A DNA stretch of 64,000 nucleotides from assembly GCA_030068145.1 (NCBI GenBank), contig JAPJBO010000010.1, positions 434,001 through 498,000 on the forward strand, in the 5' to 3' direction. The notes under the pieces are model-generated. The model made no database searches. It saw only the letters and a program-made list of their open reading frames with translations, and was not told the origin of the DNA. Positions 54,887 through 64,000 of this stretch are shown here, piece after piece. Both the position numbers and the translations under genes were made by a program. The first letter of the stretch is position 1. Each line of letters starts with the position of its first letter. This DNA is from Diplonema papillatum. Its lineage: Eukaryota; Euglenozoa; Diplonemea; Diplonemida; Diplonemidae.

Positions 54887-56219
54887 TTCGAAGCTTATGT
54901 AAAATTTCAATACACCTGGAAAAACAAATCTTTGCCGCGGTATGGAACCGCCCACGGAATGGGGCCTGCCTGTGTTCACAGGGGGGAGGGCCGGATGACA
55001 ACGAATTAGACTGACTTTTTTTTTTTTTTTTTTTTTTTTTTACTGTGGCGATTCGCAGGGAGATAGCCGGAAGGAGGCACTTTTGAAATACTGCTGGTTT
55101 CCTGGGTTTTCGGATTAGGAAGAAACGAAAGCAAACCCTTTTCCCCTGTTCTCAAGTACAGTACTTGGTCACGTGAGTACCCACGACAGCCACGATGCAG
55201 TGTCGAGTCGTATTAAGCTGGCGTACCAATCATTCAGCAACGGTTTGTCTGAGAGACTGCATTGTCAGTGTAAGCTCAGTAACAAACAGCCGGACTGCCT
55301 CGGCATAATCGGTGCACTTTGCATAACCCTTGATTGCCCAGAAAGCACCTCTCAATTCATTGCGAAGGTACGCCGGCAGCTGTGCCAGCAAGGAAGTGCG
55401 TGCTGGTCATGATGGCTTGGTCTCACCTCCCGCACGCTGGACGCAGTTTCGGTCCCAAAGCTTTGCAGACACAAAATCGTTGGAGTTCCTGCATCTCGCT
55501 TTCTTCTGTAAACCAGCAAACCAGCAGGTACTAGCTTTGAAACCAGCAAAAGTAGGTGAAGTTATTTCCCTGGTGGCGATGAAAAGCACGGTCCCTCAGA
55601 ACAGAATTAATTGCATGTTTAAGGCGGGCGGGGAAGACCTTGTTGTGGGGGCGGGGAGGGGGCACGTTGTTATTGGTATGAGTTTGTGGAAATAAGAAGG
55701 GCGAGAAAGATTGTAGGGGGTGTCCGTCAGTCGGGTAGGGGCGCCGTGCCTCCTCATCATTTTCCTTCCCGGCCCCCGAAACTCGCTTTTTTTCGGGTGG
55801 GGAGGAAGCCGCCTCTTCTCATTCGTTGTTGCTCTACCCGCTGTCTTTCGTGAATTTTCACTCTACTACTCACTTTGGCTAGCCAAGCGACTCGTACAAC
55901 CGACACCACAACCACATTCGCGGTGAATGTGATCCTGAGCCTTCCACGTGCAGTACACACGTTGAGATCTGTAAAGTGCAGGTGCCACGTAGGCAGACAA
56001 ACACTGCTCACGAACTAGTGGTCGCTGCGTTCTTGGCCGAGCGCTTGTGGCGCTTGAGTTAAGCGAAGGCCTTGCATATTAGGGGTTGAACGTGGCGTCG
56101 TACCGGTCTGAGTCCGCTCTGTTACTTCCATGGGGTATTGGGGTATTCACCAAGGGAAGGGTCCGACGTAGTTGTTAGTCACAACAGCGACGTCAGGAGG
56201 GGGAGGGTGACAATCTTAG

Positions 56220-56253
<34 letters not shown>

Positions 56254-56310
56254 CGACTCAGGCCTTTTTACGTGGGGCCAAATGTGTATTTTATTATTGG
56301 CGCTGTTTTT
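54887..56310. other. Intergenic; poly(T), poly(G), possible RT-like scrap
   Basis: T26 at 55016-55041 and G32 at 56222-56253. The 79-codon frame 55173-55412 (+) has an SSRIKLAYQSF...LSERL segment reminiscent of the region just after the RT domain of LINE elements, but it is too short to assign. A family D right end lies near 55870-55910. Confidence 0.4.
56222..56253. repeat. Poly(G) run, 32 bases
   Basis: Uninterrupted G run on the plus strand, 57 bp before the foldback element. Capable of quadruplex folding. Length is likely to vary and assembly accuracy here is doubtful. Confidence 0.9.
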
Positions 56311-57386
56311 CCGTGCTTTTAGGGAATCCCGGGGTGGTTTTGAATCCGCAGTAGCTCTCTGATGGAGTATGACCCCAAAATTGGTGAGAATGGCGCCCGG
56401 AATGACCAGCGAATGCAAAAAAGAGCAAAAAATAGGCATATTGGGCGCTCCCTGAAACCGGGCAGAAATGGCCTATTTTCAGGCTGAGCAGCCCGGAACC
56501 GTGTTTAAGTGCACGAAACCACAGAAAAAAAAACCCAGAATGTGTTCCCGGGCCCTCGCGTGTGGTCATCGGTGCCCAGCGACCCTGTTCTGAGGTCAGA
56601 GAAGACCCGGAACGTGCTCGGTACGTGCCCGGTACAAGCCCAGTACAAGCCCAGTACAGCCCGGTACGTGCCCAGTACAGCCGGTATGTGCCCTGGCACG
56701 TTCCGGACCTTGTCCGACCTCAAAACAGGGCGGCTGGCCACTTAGGACCACGTGCGAGGGCCCTACAAAACATTTTGTGGAATTTTGGTGTGGTTTCGTG
56801 CACTTTGTCACGTCTCGGATAGAAGATGGTAATCCGAGGCATCTTTATGTCCTGCCAAGCACCCCGGAACCCAGCAAGAAACGGCATATTTTTATGCTGA
56901 GCTGCTGTGCCGTGACAAAGTGCACGAAACCGCAGCAAAATTCCACAAAATGTTTTGTAGGGCCCTTGAAAGTGGTCCCAGGTGGCCAGCCACCCTGTTT
57001 TTGAGGTCGGAGAAGATCCGGAACGTGCCAAGGCACATACCGGCTGTACTGGGCACGTACCGGGCTGTACTGGGCTTGTACTGGGCTTGTACCGGGCACG
57101 TACCGGGCATCTTCCAGGTCGTCCCCGACCTCAGAACAGGGTCGCTGGCCACCGAAGACCACACGCGAGGGCCCGGGAACACATTCTGGGTTTTTTTTCT
57201 GTGGTTTCGCGCACTTTAACACGGTTCCGGGCTGCTCAGCCTGAAAATAGGCCATTTCTGCCCGGTTTCAGGGAGCACCCAATATGCCTATTTTTTGCTC
57301 TTTTTTGCATTCGCTGGTCATTCCGGGCGCCATTCTCACAGGGTGCTGCGGATGCAAAACCACCCCGGGATTCTCTAAAAGCACGG
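56311..57386. mobile_element. Foldback element, ~500-bp inverted arms, ~100-bp spacer
   Basis: Left arm 56311-56811 and right arm 56911-57386 are long, imperfect inverted copies beginning CCGTGCTTTTAG and ending at CACTTTGTCACG / CGTGACAAAGTG. Within each arm are short tandem GTACAAGCCCA / GTACTGGGC words. The left arm has an extra ~25 bp near 56360. No protein. A transcript across it would fold into a long hairpin. It ends about 270 bp from the gene 6 stop. Confidence 0.9.
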
Positions 57387-57655
57387 TATAACACAGGGGT
57401 TCTACCAGGAGTCGCGCGGCGGGGGGGGGGGTGCCCTCCTGGGGGTAGGAAAGCCCAAAATGTATGGAATGAATAAAGAAAAGGAAGAATATCAAAAGAC
57501 AAAAGAGGCAAAGGGCATCCCTGGGTGGGGGGGATCAGAATACCCCCTTGAATACAAGTGTTTCAAAGGGGTAAGCGATGTGAGGGCAAAATGAAACGGC
57601 GCCATGGGTGCTTGGAATGAGCGGCCCAATGCATGGAGCGGTTCGTCGGCGCCTG

Positions 57656-59356
57656 CTAGTCGCTCAGGTTGTACTCGCTGCCGTCCTTCGAAAAGAGGTT
57701 TTTCGGGTCGTATTTTTTCTTCAACCTCCGCAGACGGTTGCGAATGGACGCGATCGGGAACAAATCCTCCTCGCTCTCCACGTTGAAATTGGCGTAGTTG
57801 GCGTAGTACGTAGTCGAGATGGGGCGCAGGAACCTCTCGTTGTAATCGCGTGCGATGCTGAGGACCTCAGTCCGCGGGAGTGACTTGTTGGTCCGCCAGA
57901 AACAGCCCTCCATAGCAGCCCACGCGTGCCGGGTGCTCATCGAGCTCTTGGTGTGCCACGGGTCCTCCCACGACGCACGACCACCCCACTTCTCGATGCT
58001 GGCGAAAGGGAAGTTGCCGTAGGGCTGCCAGTTTTCGACCTGGACCATGTCGATCAGCCAGGCAGAGTACTCCTCGAGGTACGTCTCGTTCATGCAGACG
58101 TCGTTCTTGTGGACGATAACTTTAGACGCACACGTGCCGTCCGCACTTCCAGTGGGATTGCTCCCCGGGATGGGCGGGGGGTACACGTCGTTGTACTCAT
58201 ACACATCCAGACTGTTGGCCGTCGGGGTCACGTCAACATCCTTGAAAAAGGTCCCATTGATTTCGGCCAAGCCTTCTTCCCACGCGGCCTCCTTGGTGGT
58301 AGCCTCCGCGAAGTACGTGAATCGGTAGCTGATGGAGTACGGTCGCTGGTTGATGACGTCTTGGATCGGGACGACCGTGGTCCAGCACTGCAGGCGGTTT
58401 TCCTTGTCGCCCGGTCTCTCATCTCGCGCATCTTTGAAGTAAGCACACGGGATGTCGAAGAAGCGTCTCGCATCCTGTTGTGTGAACATCGGAAGGCGAA
58501 TTGCGCCGTGCACAACGAACTTCGGCTTCGGGAGCATGTGCAGGTACAACTTGGTGACGACGCCGAGCCCAATGTGGCCGGATCCCTTCATGGCCCACAG
58601 GATCCGCTTGTCTTTGATGGATTTCCTACAGCCTGCCAGCTTGTGCTCGGCGAGCTGCGCTTCGTGATCCGTGTCGAAGATGCGGGAAACCTCCCCATCC
58701 CGCATCACGATCTCTACGCCCATGATGCGGTCGCTCAAGAACCCCATCCAACGCGTCAAATCTCCCATACCGCCTCCCGTTGAGTGTCCACCAATTCCGA
58801 GGGTCCTCGTAGGGCCGTGTGGCAGTACAAAGTCCACGACCCTGTAGGCTTCGATAAGATCCCCAATGGTGATGCCGGGCTCGACGATCATGTACGTGTC
58901 GCCTAGCGACTCGTACACCGTCGTATTCTTCATCTCGAACAAGTGAATGACAGCACACCCGTCGCACGTGCTGGCACAGGACTGGGCGTGGCCCCCACTG
59001 CGCGTCGTGAACTCGATGTCGTAGTGCTTGAGGAAGACGATCGTTCGCTGCACGTCGAGCGTGGTGCGCATAATGAACACCACGGCAGGGCTCTTAATCC
59101 TACAGTCGTAAGTCACAATGGATTGCGCAATGTCGTATGTCAAATTGCCGTTGATGTCCGAGTTGCATTCGGCATCCGATTCCACCGGGACCCCCTCGCA
59201 GCACTTCAAACCGGGCATCACGGCACTTCCTTCGAGATGTGTCGAGAATCGACAGAAGGAATTGTTCTCCTCCGCTGGCGACATATCATAGTCGAAGACC
59301 ACGTCGTTGCCGGCAGCATGCGCGACGGCGACGGCGAGAAGGAACGGTCGCAGCAT
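57656..59356 (-). CDS. Secreted FAD-linked oxidase, BBE/hexose-oxidase-like (gene 6)
   Basis: 566 residues, single exon. Met at 59356 is the first Met after an upstream in-frame stop near 59410 and opens a signal peptide (MLRPFLLAVAVAHAAG). FAD_binding_4 about 85-225: RSGGH 119-123 (His123 the probable covalent FAD site), Cys-rich C127-x3-C131-x2-C134, glycine loop GIGGH then STGGG. The second anchor position is Thr. BBE region 517-556 with YYANYAN as in gene 5. Sequons include NNS near 31 and NLT near 71. Very close to gene 5 with identical DNA runs of 60 bp or more, fitting the segmental duplication of this part of the window. A foldback element lies just 3'. Product inferred to be an extracytoplasmic oxidase; substrate unknown. 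Confidence 0.93.
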   Translation of the reverse strand: MLRPFLLAVAVAHAAGNDVVFDYDMSPAEENNSFCRFSTHLEGSAVMPGLKCCEGVPVESDAECNSDINGNLTYDIAQSIVTYDCRIKSPAVVFIMRTTLDVQRTIVFLKHYDIEFTTRSGGHAQSCASTCDGCAVIHLFEMKNTTVYESLGDTYMIVEPGITIGDLIEAYRVVDFVLPHGPTRTLGIGGHSTGGGMGDLTRWMGFLSDRIMGVEIVMRDGEVSRIFDTDHEAQLAEHKLAGCRKSIKDKRILWAMKGSGHIGLGVVTKLYLHMLPKPKFVVHGAIRLPMFTQQDARRFFDIPCAYFKDARDERPGDKENRLQCWTTVVPIQDVINQRPYSISYRFTYFAEATTKEAAWEEGLAEINGTFFKDVDVTPTANSLDVYEYNDVYPPPIPGSNPTGSADGTCASKVIVHKNDVCMNETYLEEYSAWLIDMVQVENWQPYGNFPFASIEKWGGRASWEDPWHTKSSMSTRHAWAAMEGCFWRTNKSLPRTEVLSIARDYNERFLRPISTTYYANYANFNVESEEDLFPIASIRNRLRRLKKKYDPKNLFSKDGSEYNLSD

Positions 59357-60229
59357 GGGCTCAAGTTGCCTTTTTTTTTCGTTTTTGCTTTTAGGATTTC
59401 TTTTCGTGAGTCACTGTACAACGTGGGTTGCTTTGCTAAAGGACGTTGTCGTATTGCCGACGCAGGTGGGCCAGCCATTGCGCGCTGGTTCGGTTTTCCA
59501 ACAAACCCGCACAAAACAGCGTTGCTGCAAAAACTATTCAGGTACCTGCTCGATCTCAGCACCGCGTACAGCCTTTGTCTTCTTGCTTGAGAAGAGCCTG
59601 GCGTTCCTTAGTATCACGATCCTCGGGCAGCTGGATCTGGCTGGTACGGATCCTGGCTACGTGGCTTCGCTTGCACTCATGTTTCTCGTTTCGCTCTGTT
59701 TGCAAAGGACCCCTCGCGCCAGAAAACAGAAAGTGCCAGTGAGCCTGACAGGAGGGAACAGAAAATGCCGGCGAGTCGCGATTCCATTGATTTTCCAGAA
59801 AGTGCGGGGGGACCACCTATTGGGCTCACCGCGCTCGAAGAACTGATTGCAGCGAAAACAATTCGACACCGAGCCTTTCGGTGTCATCAGTTCGTAGGTT
59901 GCCACACGATTGAAGGCACTCGCATATGCCGAAGGCTATATCTTTCGTGCTGTTCAGGCTTCCGCTGTTCATCCGCATTGGTGACAACGGACGGGTGCAA
60001 ACCAGGCTTCGCGTGGGCAACAGGACGGCCATGTTGCCGTTGGTCTGTCCGGGAGGCGAGAGGCGGCGCAGTTTCTTACTTTTTTATAGGCGGAAGCCTG
60101 CCTTCCATTCGAGGTGGATCTCAGCCCAGTCGCGTTTGAGCGCCACTCGGGAAAGTGTGCTCCGCAAGAATCACGCGAGCTCTCCTCTGCCTGGTCAACA
60201 GCCACGGGCATCACGACCCATGGTACCCG
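59357..60229. other. Gene 6 upstream region, no second gene recognised
   Basis: The CAACTTGAGCC(C)ATG leader resembles that of gene 5. The 124-codon frame 59765-60139 (+) starts plausibly but becomes Cys/Arg-rich without a domain. I do not call it. Confidence 0.4.
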
Positions 60230-60589
60230 ACTGGACTGGCTCACTTGCATTGAGGAACGGGAGTTAGGGGTTTTTGTGTATTTGTTGCTTGAAAACGCAT
60301 GTTACAGGAACCGGCACAATGTAGCCGAAATTCTTCCCCCTCGTCTCCACAGACTCCTGAATGCCCGCTGATTGTGACCTGTTCCTTTTCTTTACCTGAT
60401 AAAACGCTAATAAATCTGTGTTTGTTGTGTGGTTCTTCACAAAAAAGAAAAACGGTGCCGTTTAACCTGAATTTATGCTAAACCGCTGCAAAACGTTGAT
60501 CTTGGTCTGAAAACGAACGGTGTGATGTGTTTTTAAAATTCCCAAGGAAGGCGCAGGCTGCTGTCTTCTTTTTTACATAAGCGCAGTGC

Positions 60590-60840
60590 GCGCGATCAGC
60601 CGGCTTGCCGGCTGATTAAATTTCGACCCTTTTTTACCGGCAGACTCGCACAAGATCAGCCGATTTTCAACAGTGTACGTTGTGGATATGCCGCCCATCG
60701 TCAACGGAATCAGCTTGACGCACAACCGGGCAAGATGTTGTCTCAAAACCCGGCTGATCGGCAGACCTTCCAAAAATCAGACGGCTTATCAGCCTGTCAG
60801 TTTTTCAAGAAATATTTTCCCGAAATCAGCCGCTTTTTTC
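60590..60840. mobile_element. Possible small element with AATCAGCCG motifs
   Basis: A perfect palindrome ATCAGCCGGC/TT/GCCGGCTGAT (60595-60616) stands at one side. Further ATCAGCCG or complement motifs recur near 60653, 60750, 60779-60800 and 60829. It interrupts the family H repeat. No terminal duplication could be fixed. Confidence 0.45.
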
Positions 60841-60999
60841 CTTAGCGCGAACACTGCATACGCGCCAGTTGGAAGAAATGCTCGACGAAGCTGCCTGAAT
60901 GTGCTGTATCTACCGAACACGTGTTGAACGGACGTGGGGTCCTGCAGTTCGACCCCTCCACGACAATACCCATAAACACCACAGGGAAACGTCCCGAGC

Positions 61000-61187
61000 G
61001 AAAATACTCGAGGGACTGCCTTGCGCTCATTTCGAAGGAGGCTAGAGGGGGAGAAAACAATACAACCACAAAGTGGGTCTTTTGTTGAACGATTGCGCCT
61101 GCCACTAAACCCAGATTTACCTGTGTTTCGTGTGGGCTACAGCACTTTTACCTCCTTTGATCTTTCGCAGTCTCCTCAAGCATTTCC
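61000..61187. mobile_element. MITE, family C, ~188 bp
   Basis: GAAAATACTCGAGGGACTGC at the left and GTCTCCTCAAGCATTTCC at the right. Very similar to 15462-15656 although 45 kb away, hence relatively young. Confidence 0.78.
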
Positions 61188-61221
61188 TACAAAGCAGGTG
61201 CTCATACATAAAAAAAAACAA

Positions 61222-61498
61222 CACACGGTGGTGTAAGCGAAGAACACATCAGAATGTTGTTCTTATTGTATTTGCCCCTCTACCTCTATATGTGAGCCGG
61301 TCCATCCCCTCTTGATAGACCGTGATAGACCGAAGAATACAGCACCGGGCAATTCGATGCAGCTCTAGGGACCGTGGTGGACCGTGATTCACTGTGATAA
61401 ACAGCGGCAGGCACTTCGATGCAGTTTCAAGATAGGGACGGACTCAATATGTCCTCCCTTCCATTCGGAGTCAAAGCAGCTACGTCGAGCATTCTTTG
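61222..61498. mobile_element. MITE family B, inverted and interrupted
   Basis: The complement of the B interior (61222-61290) and of the B left end (61449-61498) are separated by a family K insertion (61291-61448) containing GTGAGCCGGTCC and GATAGACCGTGATAGACC. Confidence 0.65.
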
Positions 61499-61892
61499 TA
61501 ACCGCTTGCCCCCGGCACTGAAAACCTGAAATGTCACCTGGGTTTCGTGGGCCAGGGTCTGTTACGCCGTCAGTCAGCCTCTTGCTCTGAGCCGGCCCGC
61601 CCTGCTGCTGACCGACTGCTGATAGACAGCAGCAGTTTGGATTGGAATGCAAAGAATCTGTGGCAACAGCAGCAGGCAATTCGGTGCGGTTCTAGGGGAG
61701 CCTTGTCAAGGGTGCTCCGAAGGAACTCTTTGCTCGTTATAACAGCACACAATGTATTCGGCAGGCTTCGACTGGCCTCATCCGCCGCGGGGACGTCCCG
61801 TCCCCGGTGCGGCAAGAAGAAGTTCAACTGCACCCAGCGACGTGTATTCGCATCTCGCACCAGTCGCACCCAGAAAACGCCTGTCTTCACAA

Positions 61893-62086
61893 GAAAGATA
61901 CTCAAAGGGGCCGCCCGTGCTTATTTCACGACGAATGCTCACAACCGAAGTCTCTTTATTTTCGTTTAACGCTTGCGTTTAAACGTGCGTGCTTGCGTGT
62001 GGGCTACAGCACTTTCTTCTTTCGAGATTCGGACTTTTGTTGCAGTGGTGGCAGTCCCCGGACTTGCGGTCTCCTTGAGTATTTCC
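61893..62086. mobile_element. MITE, family C, diverged
   Basis: GAAAGATACTCAAAGGGGCC at the left, GGTCTCCTTGAGTATTTCC at the right. Resembles the copy at 50340-50637, which sits at the equivalent place of unit copy 2. Confidence 0.7.
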
Positions 62087-62760
62087 TCACACAACTCGGT
62101 GCTTCTACAAAACAAACAGAAATAAAGCAATGTGAAGAACGCGTTGAATCGCATTGATGAGCGACGATGAGCAAACCCCTGCTTTGTTCAACCCATTTTT
62201 TGGCTGAATTGACTGTACACATTAAGGAGGCAAAGCGATAGTCTGCTTGCATTCGCGGATTGTTGTTTGCTACTTTAGCAAATATGAAGCGTCGTTGCCC
62301 ATATTTTGTACGCTGTCCACAAACGCTGCCACAAACAACCGATGATAATATTCATATCGTCGAACTGCACTGTTGAGCTCGTGAAAACGCGAGCGGCGAA
62401 GGAGTGCGTAGCTTTGTTTTATCGAAGCTAAGAAACCGAAAGAAGGTCCCGCCATCCTGTTTCTTAAGACGAGCATTCCGGGGTAAAGGATCGGTGGTGC
62501 GGCCAACCTGCCTTCTGAGCAGCATGGTCAACACGACGACGCAGCCTCCCTTCAGGACTTCACAATTCGCCACGGAACCTGACGAGGCTGCCACACAAGG
62601 TCGCAGCAGCAATCTTCCAAACCGGCGCGCTAATCATGAGTGTACGTAGGCGCTCCCATACAACAGCTGCCCGAACGCAGGGTGGTCCGAGAGCTCGCCA
62701 GGGGAGGACGAAGTACAAAAAAAACCTCCCACCTACACCTCCCACCACACATGCTCTTTT

Positions 62761-64000
62761 TCATTGCAAAAAGATGTTGTTGAGAAATAACGAGTTGACC
62801 TGAAATAAGGGGATGGGTGCGGGAGCTTGTGGATGCTTTGGTTGTTAAGTCTTTCTCCCCCCCTATTTTGCTTGCTTCAAGGTTACCGAGTCATGCCCAT
62901 TGACCGGAAAATAGTGCTTCCGGCTGCGGGTACGCGAGCGTTCTTTCTGGAAGGCGATCCTCCAAAACAAGCCGGTCAGTGCACGACCAAGACTGGTCAA
63001 GCCGCGGGCGGGGGCTATGACCAAGACCGGTCCACTGTGCAGGGCGAGGTCGAATAATACACACCTGTTTTTTTTGTTCGAACCGCTGCGATGCAAAGGC
63101 GGTATCATCGCCCGGCTAGTAGCCTTTCGTCATCGCCACAGGATCACGACACATTGTACAGCACAGTTTGAGCTCCCCGTGCAACCTCTAGAGGTTGCTC
63201 AGAACTGACGATGCGCTTGGCCACTGTTTCCACCCCAAGATTTCGGGTATTCGACAAAGCATTGGATTGCCCGTGCAAAACTGGCTGCGCTCCATCGGTG
63301 CTGTGGCAGAGGGCTGCCACGAGCGTCAGTCATTGATACCTGATTGCTGATTCGATCGCGTCAAAAAACTGCATGTTACTACTCGACCACCTCCCCCCCC
63401 CCCCATCGCGAAGCAGGTGTCTTTACAAAGAATAGTTGAGTAGGGTCCCCTCGCAGCCCGGCCTAACGCCTTTCAGGCCGGTAAACCGATTTTCTCTGGC
63501 CCGTAGGCCCGGCCGGCCAAATGAAAGAACTTGGATGGCCCTTTCATTTGTTTGTGCGCACTAGCGGAACTCACCTGCCCCAGGAAAACGAACGGGCGCG
63601 AGGTTTGTTTGCACGTGCTGGTAAGAAGTCTCCAAAAAGTCGGTGTCTGCTAGGGAACCCTGGTTGAGTGACAACTTGAGGAGTCGCAAATAAAAGAAAT
63701 AAGAGCTCGTCGCTCGCACAACCACGGCTGATACAAACTGGTGACGACGATGGTGATGAGATAGAGTTTCGTTGAACGCGGTGCCCGATCGTTTTTTAGA
63801 GTTAAAGTTTTTCCGCAGAGAGCTGGATTCAGGGCGCAAGTGAAAACGCCACGGTTGGCGGCGACGAGCTTCTCATTTCCCGAACATTTCATGGTTGGTA
63901 AAAGAAACACGAGAGAAAGAAAGTTGTTACATTGTACCTACCATACACGCTTCTTTCTTGCAAACGATGAGCCGGTGAGAGATAACGAATTGACCTGAAG
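62761..64000. repeat. Right end: duplicated block, partner of 52010-52380 and 46205-46395
   Basis: 63450-63690 and 63920-64000 match 52010-52380. 63700-63902 matches 46205-46395, which lies 3' of gene 5. A C-run lies at 63393-63405. No gene within the window. The next oxidase copy may lie beyond the edge. Confidence 0.65.

Larger units (their letters stand above)
60230..62760. repeat. Composite dispersed repeat, family H (unit copy 3, interrupted)
   Basis: Blocks of 40490-41540 and 49630-50935 reappear in order but are split by a GATCAGCCG-rich element (60590-60840), family C (61000-61187), an interrupted inverted family B (61222-61498) and a second family C (61893-62086). The distal block 62490-62700 matches 41295-41520. 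No intact gene. Confidence 0.68.

Noticed and set aside
59765..60139. 124-codon plus-strand frame upstream of gene 6
   Set aside because: The first 40 codons look plausible but the rest is Cys/Arg-rich without domain and ends in repeat-derived sequence. Not enough for a gene call.

Overview
This is a gene-poor, repeat-rich stretch of a eukaryotic nuclear genome. Evidence: the six clear genes are long, uninterrupted, start with secretory signal peptides and carry N-glycosylation sequons. They lie about 6-11 kb apart, have no bacterial operon structure or ribosome binding sites, and are separated by degenerate transposon-like DNA. Intron-free genes at about one per 10 kb in a sea of repeats would fit a florideophyte red alga (Chondrus crispus is known to be intron-poor and to encode the related flavoenzyme hexose oxidase). 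An oomycete or another intron-poor protist cannot be excluded, so the taxon is inference only.

All recognisable genes belong to one family: FAD-linked oxidases of the berberine-bridge-enzyme / hexose-oxidase type (FAD_binding_4 plus C-terminal BBE region). Six intact 565-575-residue copies lie on the minus strand at 8229-9932, 18916-20613, 28426-30153, 34192-35913, 46523-48220 and 57656-59356. Genes 1-4 form one subgroup and genes 5-6 another. A broken 5' piece of a seventh copy (30342-30501) sits directly upstream of gene 3. All predicted products enter the secretory pathway. They keep the His that anchors FAD, lack the second (Cys) anchor of classical bicovalent members, and share a Cys-rich insert (C-x3-C-x2-C) just after that His. 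The substrate is unknown.

Layout. 1-1063: end of a ~210-bp satellite. 2.2-5.1 kb: miniature inverted-repeat elements. 6.7-7.9 kb: a TA-flanked 1.15-kb element with terminal inverted repeats. 8.2-9.9 kb: gene 1. 10-13.3 kb: a block bounded by LTR-like direct repeats, holding two 99%-identical 356-bp copies and a minisatellite. 18.9-20.6 kb: gene 2. 28.4-30.5 kb: gene 3 and the pseudogene. 33.5-35.9 kb: a palindrome-rich element abutting gene 4. 40-64 kb: about 10-kb units, each a set of the same degenerate repeats in the same order plus one oxidase gene (genes 5 and 6). This suggests the array grew by segmental tandem duplication. 43.6-45.0 kb: a 5'-truncated non-LTR retrotransposon. 56.3-57.4 kb: a 1.07-kb foldback element.

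I see no tRNA, rRNA, CRISPR array or intact transposase or reverse transcriptase. Most short open frames in the intergenic DNA are chance frames or translations of repeats.
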